Below, piece by piece: positions 52,501-64,000 of a stretch of DNA of 64,000 nt. How positions within the stretch are numbered: the first letter of the stretch is position 1; each line of letters opens with the position of its first letter. The notes under the pieces were generated by a model. It was given only the letters and a program-made list of their open reading frames with translations, was not told the DNA's origin and did no database searches. The stretch comes from Pratylenchus scribneri (Eukaryota > Nematoda > Chromadorea > Rhabditida > Pratylenchidae), in NCBI GenBank assembly GCA_030063045.1, contig JAQSEB010000154.1, forward strand, positions 1-64,000, in the 5' to 3' direction. The position numbers and the translations under genes are program-made.

Positions 52501-54100
52501 AAAATTCTGAAGAGAAATATTGATTTTAAACTTTTTCCTAAAAACTCATAGAAAATTTCAATTTCAAATATTACAAATACATGTATGGCCTAGAATCTGC
52601 CTAAAAAATACTATTAGAAAAGATTGAGGGAAATAATATTAAAATTCCAAAGAGTAATAGCGATTTTAAACTTTTTTCTAAAAACTCATAGAAAATTTCA
52701 ATTTCAAATATTTCAGATACATGTATGGCCTAGAATCTACCTAAAAAATACTATTAGAAAAGATTGTGTGGATTAATATTAAAATTCTGAAGAGAAATAT
52801 TGATTTTAAACTTTTTCGTAAAAACTCATAGAAAATTTCAATTTCAAATATTTCAAATACATGTATGGCCTAGAATCTACCTAAAAAATACTATTAGAAA
52901 AGATTGTGGGGATTAATATTAAAATTCCAAAGAGAAATAGCGATTTTAAACTTTTTCCTAAAAACTCATAGAAAATTTCAATTTCAAATATTACAAATAC
53001 ATGTATGGCTTAGAATCTGCCTAAAAAATATTATTAGAAAAGATTGTGTGGATTAATATTAAAATTCTGAAAAGAAATATTGATTTTAAACTTTTTCCTA
53101 AAAACTCATAGAAAATTTCAATTTCAAATATTTCAAATACATGTATGGCCTAGAATCTACCTAAAAAATACTATTAGAAAAGATTGAGGGAAATAATATT
53201 AAAATTCCAAAGAGGAATAGCGATTTTAAACTTTTTTCTAAAAACTCATAGAAAATTTCAATTTCAAATATTTCAAATACATGTATGGCCTAGAATCTAC
53301 CTAAAAAATACTATTAGAAAAGATTGAGGGAAATAATATTAAAATTCCAAAGAGGAATAGCGATTTTAAACTTTTTTCTAAAAACTCATAGAAAATTTCA
53401 ATTTCAAATATTACAAATACATGTATGGCTTAGAATCTGCCTAAAAAATATTATTAGAAAAGATTGTGTGGATTAATATTAAAATTCTGAAGAGAAATAT
53501 TGATTTTAAACTTTTTCCTAAAAACTCATAGAAAATTTCAATTTCAAATATTACAAATACATGTATGGCTTAGAATCTGCCTAAAAAATATTATTAGAAA
53601 AGATTGTGTGGATTAATATTAAAATTCTGAAAAGAAATATTGATTTTAAACTTTTTCCTAAAAACTCATAGAAAATTTCAATTTCAAATATTTCAAATAC
53701 ATGTATGGCCTAGAATCTACCTAAAAAATACTATTAGAAAAGATTGTGTGGATTAATATTAAAATTCCAAAGAGAAATAGCGATTTTAAACTTTTTCCTA
53801 AAAACTCATAGAAAATTTCAATTTCAAATATTACAAATACATGTATGGCTTAGAATCTGCCTAAAAAATATTATTAGAAAAGATTGTGTGGATTAATATT
53901 AAAATTCTGAAAAGAAATATTGATTTTAAACTTTTTCCTAAAAACTCATAGAAAATTTCAATTTCAAATATTTCAAATACATGTATGGCCTAGAATCTAC
54001 CTAAAAAATACTATTAGAAAAGATTGTGTGGATTAATATTAAAATTCCAAAGAGAAATAGCGATTTTAAACTTTTTTTCTAAAAACACATAGAAAATATC
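49501..54100. repeat. 2238-bp (16-monomer) block, two tandem copies
   Basis: The rare variant GATTGTGGGGATTAAT occurs at 50664 and 52902, and the long T-run with CTAAAAACAC occurs near 51830 and 54070; both pairs are 2238 bp apart. The order of monomer types between them is also shared in most positions. Confidence 0.8.
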
Positions 54101-57100
54101 AATTTCATATATTGCAAATACATGTATGGCCTAGAATCTACCTAAAAAAAATATTAGAAAAGATTGTGTGGATTAATATTAAAATTCTGAAGAGAAATAT
54201 TGATTTTAAACTTTTTCCTAAAAACTCATAGAAAATTTCAATTTCAAATATTACAAATACATGTATGGCCTAGAATCTGCCTAAAAAATACTATTAGAAA
54301 AGATTGAGGGAAATAATATTAAAATTCCAAAGAGGAATAGCGATTTTAAACTTTTTTCTAAAAACCCATAGAAAATTTCAATTTCAAAAATTTCAAATAC
54401 ATGTATGGCCTAGAATCTGCCTAAAAAATACTATTAAAAAAGATTGAGGGAAATAATATTAAAATTCCAAAGAGAAATAGCGATTTTAAACTTTTTTCTT
54501 AAAACACATAGAAAATATCAATTTCATATATTGCAAATACATGTATGGCCTAGAATCTACCTAAAAAAATATTAGAAAAGATTGTGTGGATTAATATTAA
54601 AATTCTGAAGAGAAATATTGATTTTAAACTTTTTCCTAAAAACTCATAGAAAATTTCAATTTCAAATATTTCAAATACATGTATGGCCTAGAATCTACCT
54701 AAAAAATACTATTAGAAAAGATTGTGTGGATTAATATTAAAATTCTGAAGAGAAATATTGATTTTAAACTTTTTCCTAAAAACTCATAGAAAATTTCAAT
54801 TTCAAATATTACAAATACATGTATGGCCTAGAATCTGCCTAAAAAATACTATTAGAAAAGATTGAGGGAAATAATATTAAAATTCCAAAGAGTAATAGCG
54901 ATTTTAAACTTTTTTCTAAAAACTCATAGAAAATTTCAATTTCAAATATTTCAGATACATGTATGGCCTAGAATCTACCTAAAAAATACTATTAGAAAAG
55001 ATTGTGTGGATTAATATTAAAATTCTGAAGAGAAATATTGATTTTAAACTTTTTCGTAAAAACTCATAGAAAATTTCAATTTCAAATATTACAAATACAA
55101 GTATGGCCTAGAATCTACCTAAAAAATACTATTAGAAAAGATTGTGTGGATTAATATTAAAATTCTGAAGAGAAATATTGATTTTAAACTTTTTCCTAAA
55201 AACTCATAGAAAATTTCAATTTCAAATATTTCAAATACATGTATGGCCTAGAATCTACCTAAAAAATACTATTAGAAAAGATTGAGGGAAATAATATTAA
55301 AATTCCAAAGAGGAATAGCGATTTTAAACTTTTTTCTAAAAACTCATAGAAAATTTCAATTTCAAAAATTTCAAATACATGTATGGCCTAGAATCTGCCT
55401 AAAAAATACTATTAAAAAAGATTGAGGGAAATAATATTAAAATTCCAAAGAGGAATAGCGATTTTAAACTTTTTTCTAAAAACTCATAGAAAATTTCAAT
55501 TTCAATTTTCAAATACATGTATGGCCTAGAATCTACCTAAAAAATACTATTAGAAAAGATTGAGGGAAATAATATTAAAATTCCAAAGAGGAATAGCGAT
55601 TTTAAACTTTTTTCTAAAAACCCATAGAAAATTTCAATTTCAAAAATTTCAAATACATGTATGGCCTAGAATCTGCCTAAAAAATACTATTAGAAAAGAT
55701 TGAGGGAAATAATATTAAAATTCCAAAGAGTAATAGCGATTTTAAACTTTTTTCTAAAAACTCATAGAAAATTTCAATTTCAAATATTTCAGATACATGT
55801 ATGGCCTAGAATCTACCTAAAAAATACTATTAGAAAAGATTGTGTGGATTAATATTAAAATTCTGAAGAGAAATATTGATTTTAAACTTTTTCGTAAAAA
55901 CTCATAGAAAATTTCAATTTCAAATATTACAAATACATGTATGGCCTAGAATCTACCTAAAAAATACTATTAGAAAAGATTGTGTGGATTAATATTAAAA
56001 TTCTGAAGAGAAATATTGATTTTAAACTTTTTTCTAAAAACTCATAGAAAATTTCAATTTCAAATATTTCAGATACATGTATGGCCTAGAATCTACCTAA
56101 AAAATACTATTAGAAAAGATTGTGTGGATTAATATTAAAATTCTGAAGAGAAATATTGATTTTAAACTTTTTCCTAAAAACTCATAGAAAATTTCAATTT
56201 CAAATATTACAAATACATGTATGGCCTAGAATCTGCCTAAAAAATACTATTAGAAAAGATTGAGGGAAATAATATTAAAATTCCAAAGAGTAATAGCGAT
56301 TTTAAACTTTTTTCTAAAAACTCATAGAAAATTTCAATTTCAAATATTTCAGATACATGTATGGCCTAGAATCTACCTAAAAAATACTATTAGAAAAGAT
56401 TGTGTGGATTAATATTAAAATTCTGAAGAGAAATATTGATTTTAAACTTTTTCGTAAAAACTCATAGAAAATTTCAATTTCAAATATTACAAATACATGT
56501 ATGGCCTAGAATCTGCCTAAAAAATACTATTAGAAAAGATTGAGGGAAATAATATTAAAATTCCAAAGAGTAATAGCGATTTTAAACTTTTTTCTAAAAA
56601 CTCATAGAAAATTTCAATTTCAAATATTTCAGATACATGTATGGCCTAGAATCTACCTAAAAAATACTATTAGAAAAGATTGTGTGGATTAATATTAAAA
56701 TTCTGAAGAGAAATATTGATTTTAAACTTTTTCGTAAAAACTCATAGAAAATTTCAATTTCAAATATTACAAATACATGTATGGCCTAGAATCTGCCTAA
56801 AAAATACTATTAGAAAAGATTGTGTGGATTAATATTAAAATTCTGAAGAGAAATATTGATTTTAAACTTTTTTCTTAAAACACATAGAAAATTTCAATTT
56901 CAAATATTACAAATACATGTATGGCCTAGAATCTGCCTAAAAAATACTATTAAAAAAGATTGAGGGAAATAATATTAAAATTCCAAAGAGGAATAGCGAT
57001 TTTAAACTTTTTTCTAAAAACTCATAGAAAATTTCAATTTCAATTTTCAAATACATGTATGGCCTAGAATCTACCTAAAAAATACTATTAGAAAAGATTG

Positions 57101-60100
57101 AGGGAAATAATATTAAAATTCCAAAGAGGAATAGCGATTTTAAACTTTTTTCTAAAAACCCATAGAAAATTTCAATTTCAAAAATTTCAAATACATGTAT
57201 GGCCTAGAATCTGCCTAAAAAATACTATTAGAAAAGATTGAGGGAAATAATATTAAAATTCCAAAGAGTAATAGCGATTTTAAACTTTTTTCTAAAAACT
57301 CATAGAAAATTTCAATTTCAAATATTTCAGATACATGTATGGCCTAGAATCTACCTAAAAAATACTATTAGAAAAGATTGTGTGGATTAATATTAAAATT
57401 CTGAAGAGAAATATTGATTTTAAACTTTTTCGTAAAAACTCATAGAAAATTTCAATTTCAAATATTACAAATACATGTATGGCCTAGAATCTACCTAAAA
57501 AATACTATTAGAAAAGATTGTGTGGATTAATATTAAAATTCTGAAGAGAAATATTGATTTTAAACTTTTTCCTAAAAACTCATAGAAAATTTCAATTTCA
57601 AATATTTCAAATACATGTATGGCCTAGAATCTACCTAAAAAATACTATTAGAAAAGATTGAGGGAAATAATATTAAAATTCCAAAGAGGAATAGCGATTT
57701 TAAACTTTTTTCTAAAAACCCATAGAAAATTTCAATTTCAAAAATTTCAAATACATGTATGGCCTAGAATCTGCCTAAAAAATACTATTAAAAAAGATTG
57801 AGGGAAATAATATTAAAATTCCAAAGAGAAATAGCGATTTTAAACTTTTTTCTTAAAACACATAGAAAATATCAATTTCATATATTGCAAATACATGTAT
57901 GGCCTAGAATCTACCTAAAAAAATATTAGAAAAGATTGTGTGGATTAATATTAAAATTCTGAAGAGAAATATTGATTTTAAACTTTTTCCTAAAAACTCA
58001 TAGAAAATTTCAATTTCAAATATTACAAATACATGTATGGTCTAGAATCTACCTAAAAAATACTATTAGAAAAGATTGAGGGAAATAATATTAAAATTCC
58101 AAAGAGGAATAGCGATTTTAAACTTTTTTCTTAAAACACATAGAAAATATCAATTTCATATATTGCAAATACATGTATGGCCTAGAATCTACCTAAAAAA
58201 TACTATTAGAAAAGATTGTGTGGATTAATATTAAAATTCTGAAGAGAAATATTGATTTTAAACTTTTTCGTAAAAACTCATAGAAAATTTCAATTTCAAA
58301 TATTACAAATACATGTATGGCCTAGAATCTACCTAAAAAATACTATTAGAAAAGATTGTGTGGATTAATATTAAAATTCTGAAGAGAAATATTGATTTTA
58401 AACTTTTTCCTAAAAACTCATAGAAAATTTCAATTTCAAATATTTCAAATACATGTATGGCCTAGAATCTACCTAAAAAATACTATTAGAAAAGATTGAG
58501 GGAAATAATATTAAAATTCCAAAGAGGAATAGCGATTTTAAACTTTTTTCTAAAAACCCATAGAAAATTTCAATTTCAAAAATTTCAAATACATGTATGG
58601 CCTAGAATCTGCCTAAAAAATACTATTAAAAAAGATTGAGGGAAATAATATTAAAATTCCAAAGAGAAATAGCGATTTTAAACTTTTTTCTTAAAACACA
58701 TAGAAAATATCAATTTCATATATTGCAAATACATGTATGGCCTAGAATCTACCTAAAAAAATATTAGAAAAGATTGTGTGGATTAATATTAAAATTCTGA
58801 AGAGAAATATTGATTTTAAACTTTTTCCTAAAAACTCATAGAAAATATCAATTTCATATATTGCAAATACATGTATGGCCTAGAATCTACCTAAAAAAAA
58901 TATTAGAAAAGATTGTGTGGATTAATATTAAAATTCTGAAGAGAAATATTGATTTTAAACTTTTTCCTAAAAACTCATAGAAAATTTCAATTTCAAATAT
59001 TACAAATACATGTATGGCCTAGAATCTGCCTAAAAAATACTATTAGAAAAGATTGTGTGGATTAATATTAAAATTCTGAAGAGAAATATTGATTTTAAAC
59101 TTTTTCCTAAAAACTCATAGAAAATTTCAATTTCAAATATTACAAATACATGTATGGTCTAGAATCTACCTAAAAAATACTATTAGAAAAGATTGAGGGA
59201 AATAATATTAAAATTCCAAAGAGGAATAGCGATTTTAAACTTTTTTCTTAAAACACATAGAAAATATCAATTTCATATATTGCAAATACATGTATGGCCT
59301 AGAATCTGCCTAAAAAATACTATTAAAAAAGATTGAGGGAAATAATATTAAAATTCCAAAGAGAAATAGCGATTTTAAACTTTTTTCTAAAAACTCATAG
59401 AAAATTTCAATTTCAAATATTTCAAATACATGTATGGCCTAGAATCTACTTAAAAAAATACTATTAGAAAAGATTGAGGGAAATAATATTAAAATTCCAA
59501 AGAGGAATAGCGATTTTAAAATTTTTTCTAAAAACTCATAGAAAATTTCAATTTCAAATATTTCAAATACATGTATGGCCTAGAATCTACCTAAAAAATA
59601 CTATTAGAAAAGATTGAGGGAAATAATATTAAAATTCCAAAGAGGAATAGCGATTTTAAACTTTTTTCTAAAAACTCATAGAAAATTTCAATTTCAAATA
59701 TTTCAAATACATGTATGGCCTAGAATCTACTTAAAAAAATACTATTAGAAAAGATTGAGGGAAATAATATTAAAATTCCAAAGAGGAATAGCGATTTTAA
59801 AATTTTTTCTAAAAACTCATAGAAAATTTCAATTTCAAATATTTCAAATACATGTATGGCTTAGAATCTACCTAAAAAATACTATTAGAAAAGATTGAGG
59901 GAAATAATATTAAAATTCCAAAGAGGAATAGCGATTTTAAACTTTTTCCTAAAAACTCATAGAAAATTTCAATTTCAAATATTACAAATACATGTATGGC
60001 TTAGAATCTGCCTAAAAAATATTATTAGAAAAGATTGTGTGGATTAATATTAAAATTCTGAAGAGAAATATTGATTTTAATCTTTTTCCTAAAAACTCAT

Positions 60101-60719
60101 AGAAAATTTCAATTTCAAATATTACAAATACATGTATGGCTTAGAATCTGCCTAAAAAATATTATTAGAAAAGATTGTGTGGATTAATATTAAAATTCTG
60201 AAGAGAAATATTGATTTTAAACTTTTTCCTAAAAACTCATAGAAAATTTCAATTTCAAATATTACAAATACATGTATGGCTTAGAATCTGCCTAAAAAAT
60301 ATTATTAGAAAAGATTGTGTGGATTAATATTAAAATTCTGAAGAGAAATATTGATTTTAAACTTTTTCCTAAAAACTCATAGAAAATTTCAATTTCAAAT
60401 ATTTCAAATACATGTATGGCCTAGAATCTACCTAAAAAATACTATTAGAAAAGATTGAGGGAAATAATATTAAAATTCCAAAGAGGAATAGCGATTTTAA
60501 ACTTTTTTCTAAAAACTCATAGAAAATTTCAATTTCAAATATTTCAAATACATGTATGGCCTAGAATTTACCTAAAAAATACTATTAGAAAAGATTGAGG
60601 GAAATAATATTAAAATTCCAAAGAGGAATAGCGATTTTAAACTTTTTCGTAAAAACTCATAGAAAATTTCAATTTCAAATATTTCAAATACATGTATGGC
60701 CTAGAATCTACCTAAAAAA
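54101..60719. repeat. Mixed satellite domain with TTTCAGATAC and TTCGTAAAAAC variants
   Basis: Monomers with TTTCAGATACATG are usually followed by one with TTTTTCGTAAAAACTC; the same pair is seen once near 35860-35990. A shortened variant, TTTCAATTTTCAAATAC, occurs at about 55503 and 57041, 1538 bp apart (11 monomers). GGCTTAG monomers return briefly at about 59850-60300. Confidence 0.8.
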
Positions 60720-63700
60720 TACTATTAGAAAAGATTGAGGGGAATAATATTAAAATTCTGAAGAGAAATATTGATTTTAAACTTTTTTCTTAAAACACAT
60801 AGAAAATTTCAATTTCAAATATTACAAATACATGTATGGCCTAGAATCTGCCTAAAAAATACTATTAGAAAAGATTGAGGGGAATAATATTAAAATTCTG
60901 AAGAGAAATATTGATTTTAAACTTTTTTCTTAAAACACATAGAAAATTTCAATTTCAAATATTACAAATACATGTATGGCCTAGGATCTGCCTAAAAAAT
61001 ACTATTAGAAAAGATTGAGGGGAATAATATTAAAATTCTGAAGAGAAATATTGATTTTAAACTTTTTTCTTAAAACACATAGAAAATTTCAATTTCAAAT
61101 ATTACAAATACATGTATGGCCTAGAATCTGCCTAAAAAATACTATTAGAAAAGATTGAGGGGAATAATATTAAAATTCTGAAGAGAAATATTGATTTTAA
61201 ACTTTTTTCTTAAAACACATAGAAAATTTCAATTTCAAAAATTTCAAATACATGTATGGCCTAGAATCTGCCTAAAAAATACTATTAGAAAAGATTGAGG
61301 GGAATAATATTAAAATTCCAAAGAGAAATAACGATTTTAAACTTTTTTCTAAAAACACATAGAAAATTTCAATTTCAAATATTACAAATACATGTATGGC
61401 CTAGAATCTGCCTAAAAAATACTATTAGAAAAGATTGAGGGGAATAATATTAAAATTCTGAAGAGAAATATTGATTTTAAACTTTTTTCTTAAAACACAT
61501 AGAAAATTTCAATTTCAAATATTACAAATACATGTATGGCCTAGGATCTGCCTAAAAAATACTATTAGAAAAGATTGAGGGGAATAATATTAAAATTCTG
61601 AAGAGAAATATTGATTTTAAACTTTTTTCTTAAAACACATAGAAAATTTCAATTTCAAATATTACAAATACATGTATGGCCTAGAATCTGCCTAAAAAAT
61701 ACTATTAGAAAAGATTGAGGGGAATAATATTAAAATTCTGAAGAGAAATAACGATTTTAAACTTTTTTCTTAAAACACATAGAAAATTTCAATTTCAAAA
61801 ATTTCAAATACATGTATGGCCTAGAATCTGCCTAAAAAATACTATTAGAAAAGATTGAGGGGATTAATATTAAAATTCCAAAGAGAAATAACGATTTTAA
61901 AATTTTTTCTAAAAACTCATAGAAAATTTCAATTTCAAAAATTTCAAATATATGGATGGCCTAGAATCTGCCTAAAAAATACTATTAGAAAAGATTGAGG
62001 GGATTAATATTAAAATTCCAAAGAGAAATAACGATTTTAAAATTTTTTCTAAAAACTCATAGAAAATTTCAATTTCAAAAATTTCAAATATATGGATGGC
62101 CTAGAATCTGCTTAAAAAATACTATTAGAAAAGATTGTGTTAATTAATATTAAAATTCCAAAGAGAAATAGCGATTTTAAACTTTTTTCTTAAAACACAT
62201 AGAAAATTTCAATTTCAAAAATTTCAAATATATGGATGGCCTAGAATCTGCTTAAAAAATACTATTAGAAAAGATTGTGTTAATTAATATTAAAATTCCA
62301 AAGAGAAATAGCGATTTTAAACTTTTTTCTTAAAACACATAGAAAATTTCAATTTCAAAAATTTCAAATATATGGATGGCCTAGAATCTGCTTAAAAAAT
62401 ACTATTAGAAAAGATTGTGTGAATTAATATTAAAATTCCAAAGAGAAATAGCGATTTTAAACTTTTTTCTTAAAACACATAGAAAATTTCAATTTCAAAA
62501 ATTTCAAATACATGTATGGCCTAGGATCTGCCTAAAAAATACTATTAGAAAAGATTGAGGGGAATAATATTAAAATTCTGAAGAGAAATATTGATTTTAA
62601 ACTTTTTTCTTAAAACACATAGAAAATTTCAATTTCAAAAATTTCAAATACATGTATGGCCTAGAATCTGCCTAAAAAAACTATTAGAAAAGATTGAGGG
62701 GAATAATATTAAAATTCTGAAGAGAAATATTGATTTTAAACTTTTTTCTTAAAACACATAGAAAATTTCAATTTCAAATATTACAAATACATGTATGGCC
62801 TAGAATCTGCCTAAAAAATACTATTAGAAAAGATTGAGGGGAATAATATTAAAATTCTGAAGAGAAATATTGATTTTAAACTTTTTTCTTAAAACACATA
62901 GAAAATTTCAATTTCAAATATTACAAATACATGTATGGCCTAGAATCTGCCTAAAAAATACTATTAGAAAAGATTGAGGGGAATAATATTAAAATTCTGA
63001 AGAGAAATAACGATTTTAAACTTTTTTCTTAAAACACATAGAAAATTTCAATTTCAAAAATTTCAAATACATGTATGGCCTAGAATCTGCCTAAAAAATA
63101 CTATTAGAAAAGATTGAGGGGATTAATATTAAAATTCCAAAGAGAAATAGCGATTTTAAACTTTTTTCTTAAAACACATAGAAAATTTCAATTTCAAAAA
63201 TTTCAAATATATGGATGGCCTAGAATCTGCATAAAAAATACTATTAGAAAAGATTGAGGGGAATAATATTAAAATTCCAAAGAGAAATAACGATTTTAAA
63301 ATTTTTTCTAAAAACTCATAGAAAATTTCAATTTCAAAAATTTCAAATATATGGATGGCCTAGAATCTGCTTAAAAAATACTATTAGAAAAGATTGTGTT
63401 AATTAATATTAAAATTCCAAAGAGAAATAGCGATTTTAAACTTTTTTCTTAAAACACATAGAAAATTTCAATTTCAAAAATTTCAAATATATGGATGGCC
63501 TAGAATCTGCTTAAAAAATACTATTAGAAAAGATTGTGTTAATTAATATTAAAATTCCAAAGAGAAATAGCGATTTTAAACTTTTTTCTTAAAACACATA
63601 GAAAATTTCAATTTCAAAAATTTCAAATATATGGATGGCCTAGAATCTGCTTAAAAAATACTATTAGAAAAGATTGTGTGAATTAATATTAAAATTCCAA

Positions 63701-64000
63701 AGAGAAATAGCGATTTTAAACTTTTTTCTTAAAACACATAGAAAATTTCAATTTCAAAAATTTCAAATATATGGATGGTATAGAATCTGCTTAAAAAATA
63801 CTATTAGAAAAGATTGGGTGGATTAATATTAAAATTCTGAAGAAAAATATTGATTTTAAACTTTTTTCTTAAAACACATAGAAAATTTCAATTTCAAAAA
63901 TTTCAAATACATGTATGGCCTAGAATCTGCCTAAAAAATACTATTAGAAAAGATTGAGGGGAATAATATTAAAATTCCAAAGAGAAATAACGATTTTAAA
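60720..64000. repeat. Right-end satellite domain with AGGGGAATA and ATATATGGATGG variants
   Basis: Here AGGGGAATA and TTCTTAAAACAC dominate, as near the left edge. From about 61950, monomers with ATATATGGATGG, CTGCTTAAAAAA and GTGTTAATTAAT appear. The first GTGTTAATTAAT monomers at 62133 and 63392 are 1259 bp apart (nine monomers less one base), marking another duplicated block. The array is cut by the window edge in mid-monomer. Confidence 0.85.

Larger units (their letters stand above)
4464..64000. repeat. 140-bp satellite DNA array, about 425 monomers, runs off the window
   Basis: From CTATTAGAAAAGATTG at 4464 the sequence repeats every 140 bp, with 138, 139 and 141-bp variants, in one orientation to the end. 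Fixed anchors are ATTAGAAAAGATTG, AATATTAAAATTC, ATTTTAAAC, CATAGAAAAT, TCAATTTCA and AAATACATGTATGG. Variable boxes are: after GATTG (AGGGGAATA, AGGGAAATA or TGTGGATTA); after AAATTC (CAAAGAGAAAT, CAAAGAGGAAT, TGAAGAGAAAT, TGAAAAGAAAT and others); the GCG, TTG or ACG before ATTTTAAAC; TTCTAAAAACTC, TTCTTAAAACAC or TTCCTAAAAACTC; and (G/A)CCTAAAAAATA(C/T)TA. The monomer is close to nucleosome size and rich in A- and T-tracts. I do not recognise it as a described satellite. Frames of 65-68 codons cross monomer pairs from TTG triplets, but 140 is not a multiple of three and they are by-products. Confidence 0.98.

Noticed and set aside
4464..64000. CRISPR array
   Set aside because: The repeats are contiguous without unique spacers, the unit is 140 bp, and the surroundings are eukaryotic.
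4464..64000. Telomeric repeat
   Set aside because: Each monomer of the CTGCC class has one TTAGGC on the minus strand and a nearby CTAGGC, but there is no tandem run of the hexamer, so the resemblance to the nematode telomere unit is probably chance.
4464..64000. Hammerhead ribozyme in the satellite
   Set aside because: CTGAAGA followed by GAAA occurs in the TGAAGAGAAAT class, but the two core motifs are adjacent with no room for stem II, and most other classes lack the first motif.

Overview
The window is eukaryotic, AT-rich DNA dominated by one satellite array. About 4.46 kb of degraded, gene-bearing sequence lies on the left. From about 4464 to the right edge (about 59.5 kb, 93% of the window) everything is one head-to-tail tandem repeat with a monomer of about 140 bp, roughly 425 copies, continuing past the window. 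Short introns (63 and 69 bp), strong AT bias, polyadenylation-type hexamers and the absence of any prokaryotic gene organisation point to a small-genome animal. A nematode, possibly of the root-knot type, is my best guess, but no marker gene settles it.

Left flank (1-4463). All gene-like signals read on the minus strand. Two tandem copies of one unrecognised gene (1-about 600 and about 970-1790, offset 1152 bp) share exon, intron and 5' flank. The right copy carries three 26-residue repeats, with a TAG stop inside the second. At 2060-2269 is a small candidate secreted protein. Between about 2569 and 3535 lies a degenerate repeat family with GC-richer patches. At 3657-4463 is the wreck of a gene whose upstream half is a 24-bp minisatellite encoding an 8-residue coiled-coil-like repeat. 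It is broken by stops and a frameshift and is cut off by the satellite at 4464.

Satellite (4464-64000). Monomers differ at a few short boxes, each with two to four alternative states. The box states order the array into blocks with higher-order structure: an alternating dimer at the left edge (4604-6004), an 1117-bp eight-monomer unit repeated twice (12857-15090), an 840-bp six-monomer unit repeated three times (about 16592-19111), a highly homogenised central-right domain (about 37560-49500) containing three copies of a 2.1-2.3 kb block tagged by a 21-bp internal duplication, a 2238-bp repeated block (about 49500-54100), and a right-end domain with its own variants (about 60720-64000). A segment of about 1.1 kb recurs 10.6 kb and 15.9 kb away within the array.

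I see no intact conserved gene, RNA gene, transposon coding region or CRISPR array. The short frames inside the satellite are by-products of the repeat. The main interest is the detailed higher-order history written in this satellite, its abrupt junction with a pseudogene that had itself become a minisatellite, and the repeated genes beside it.
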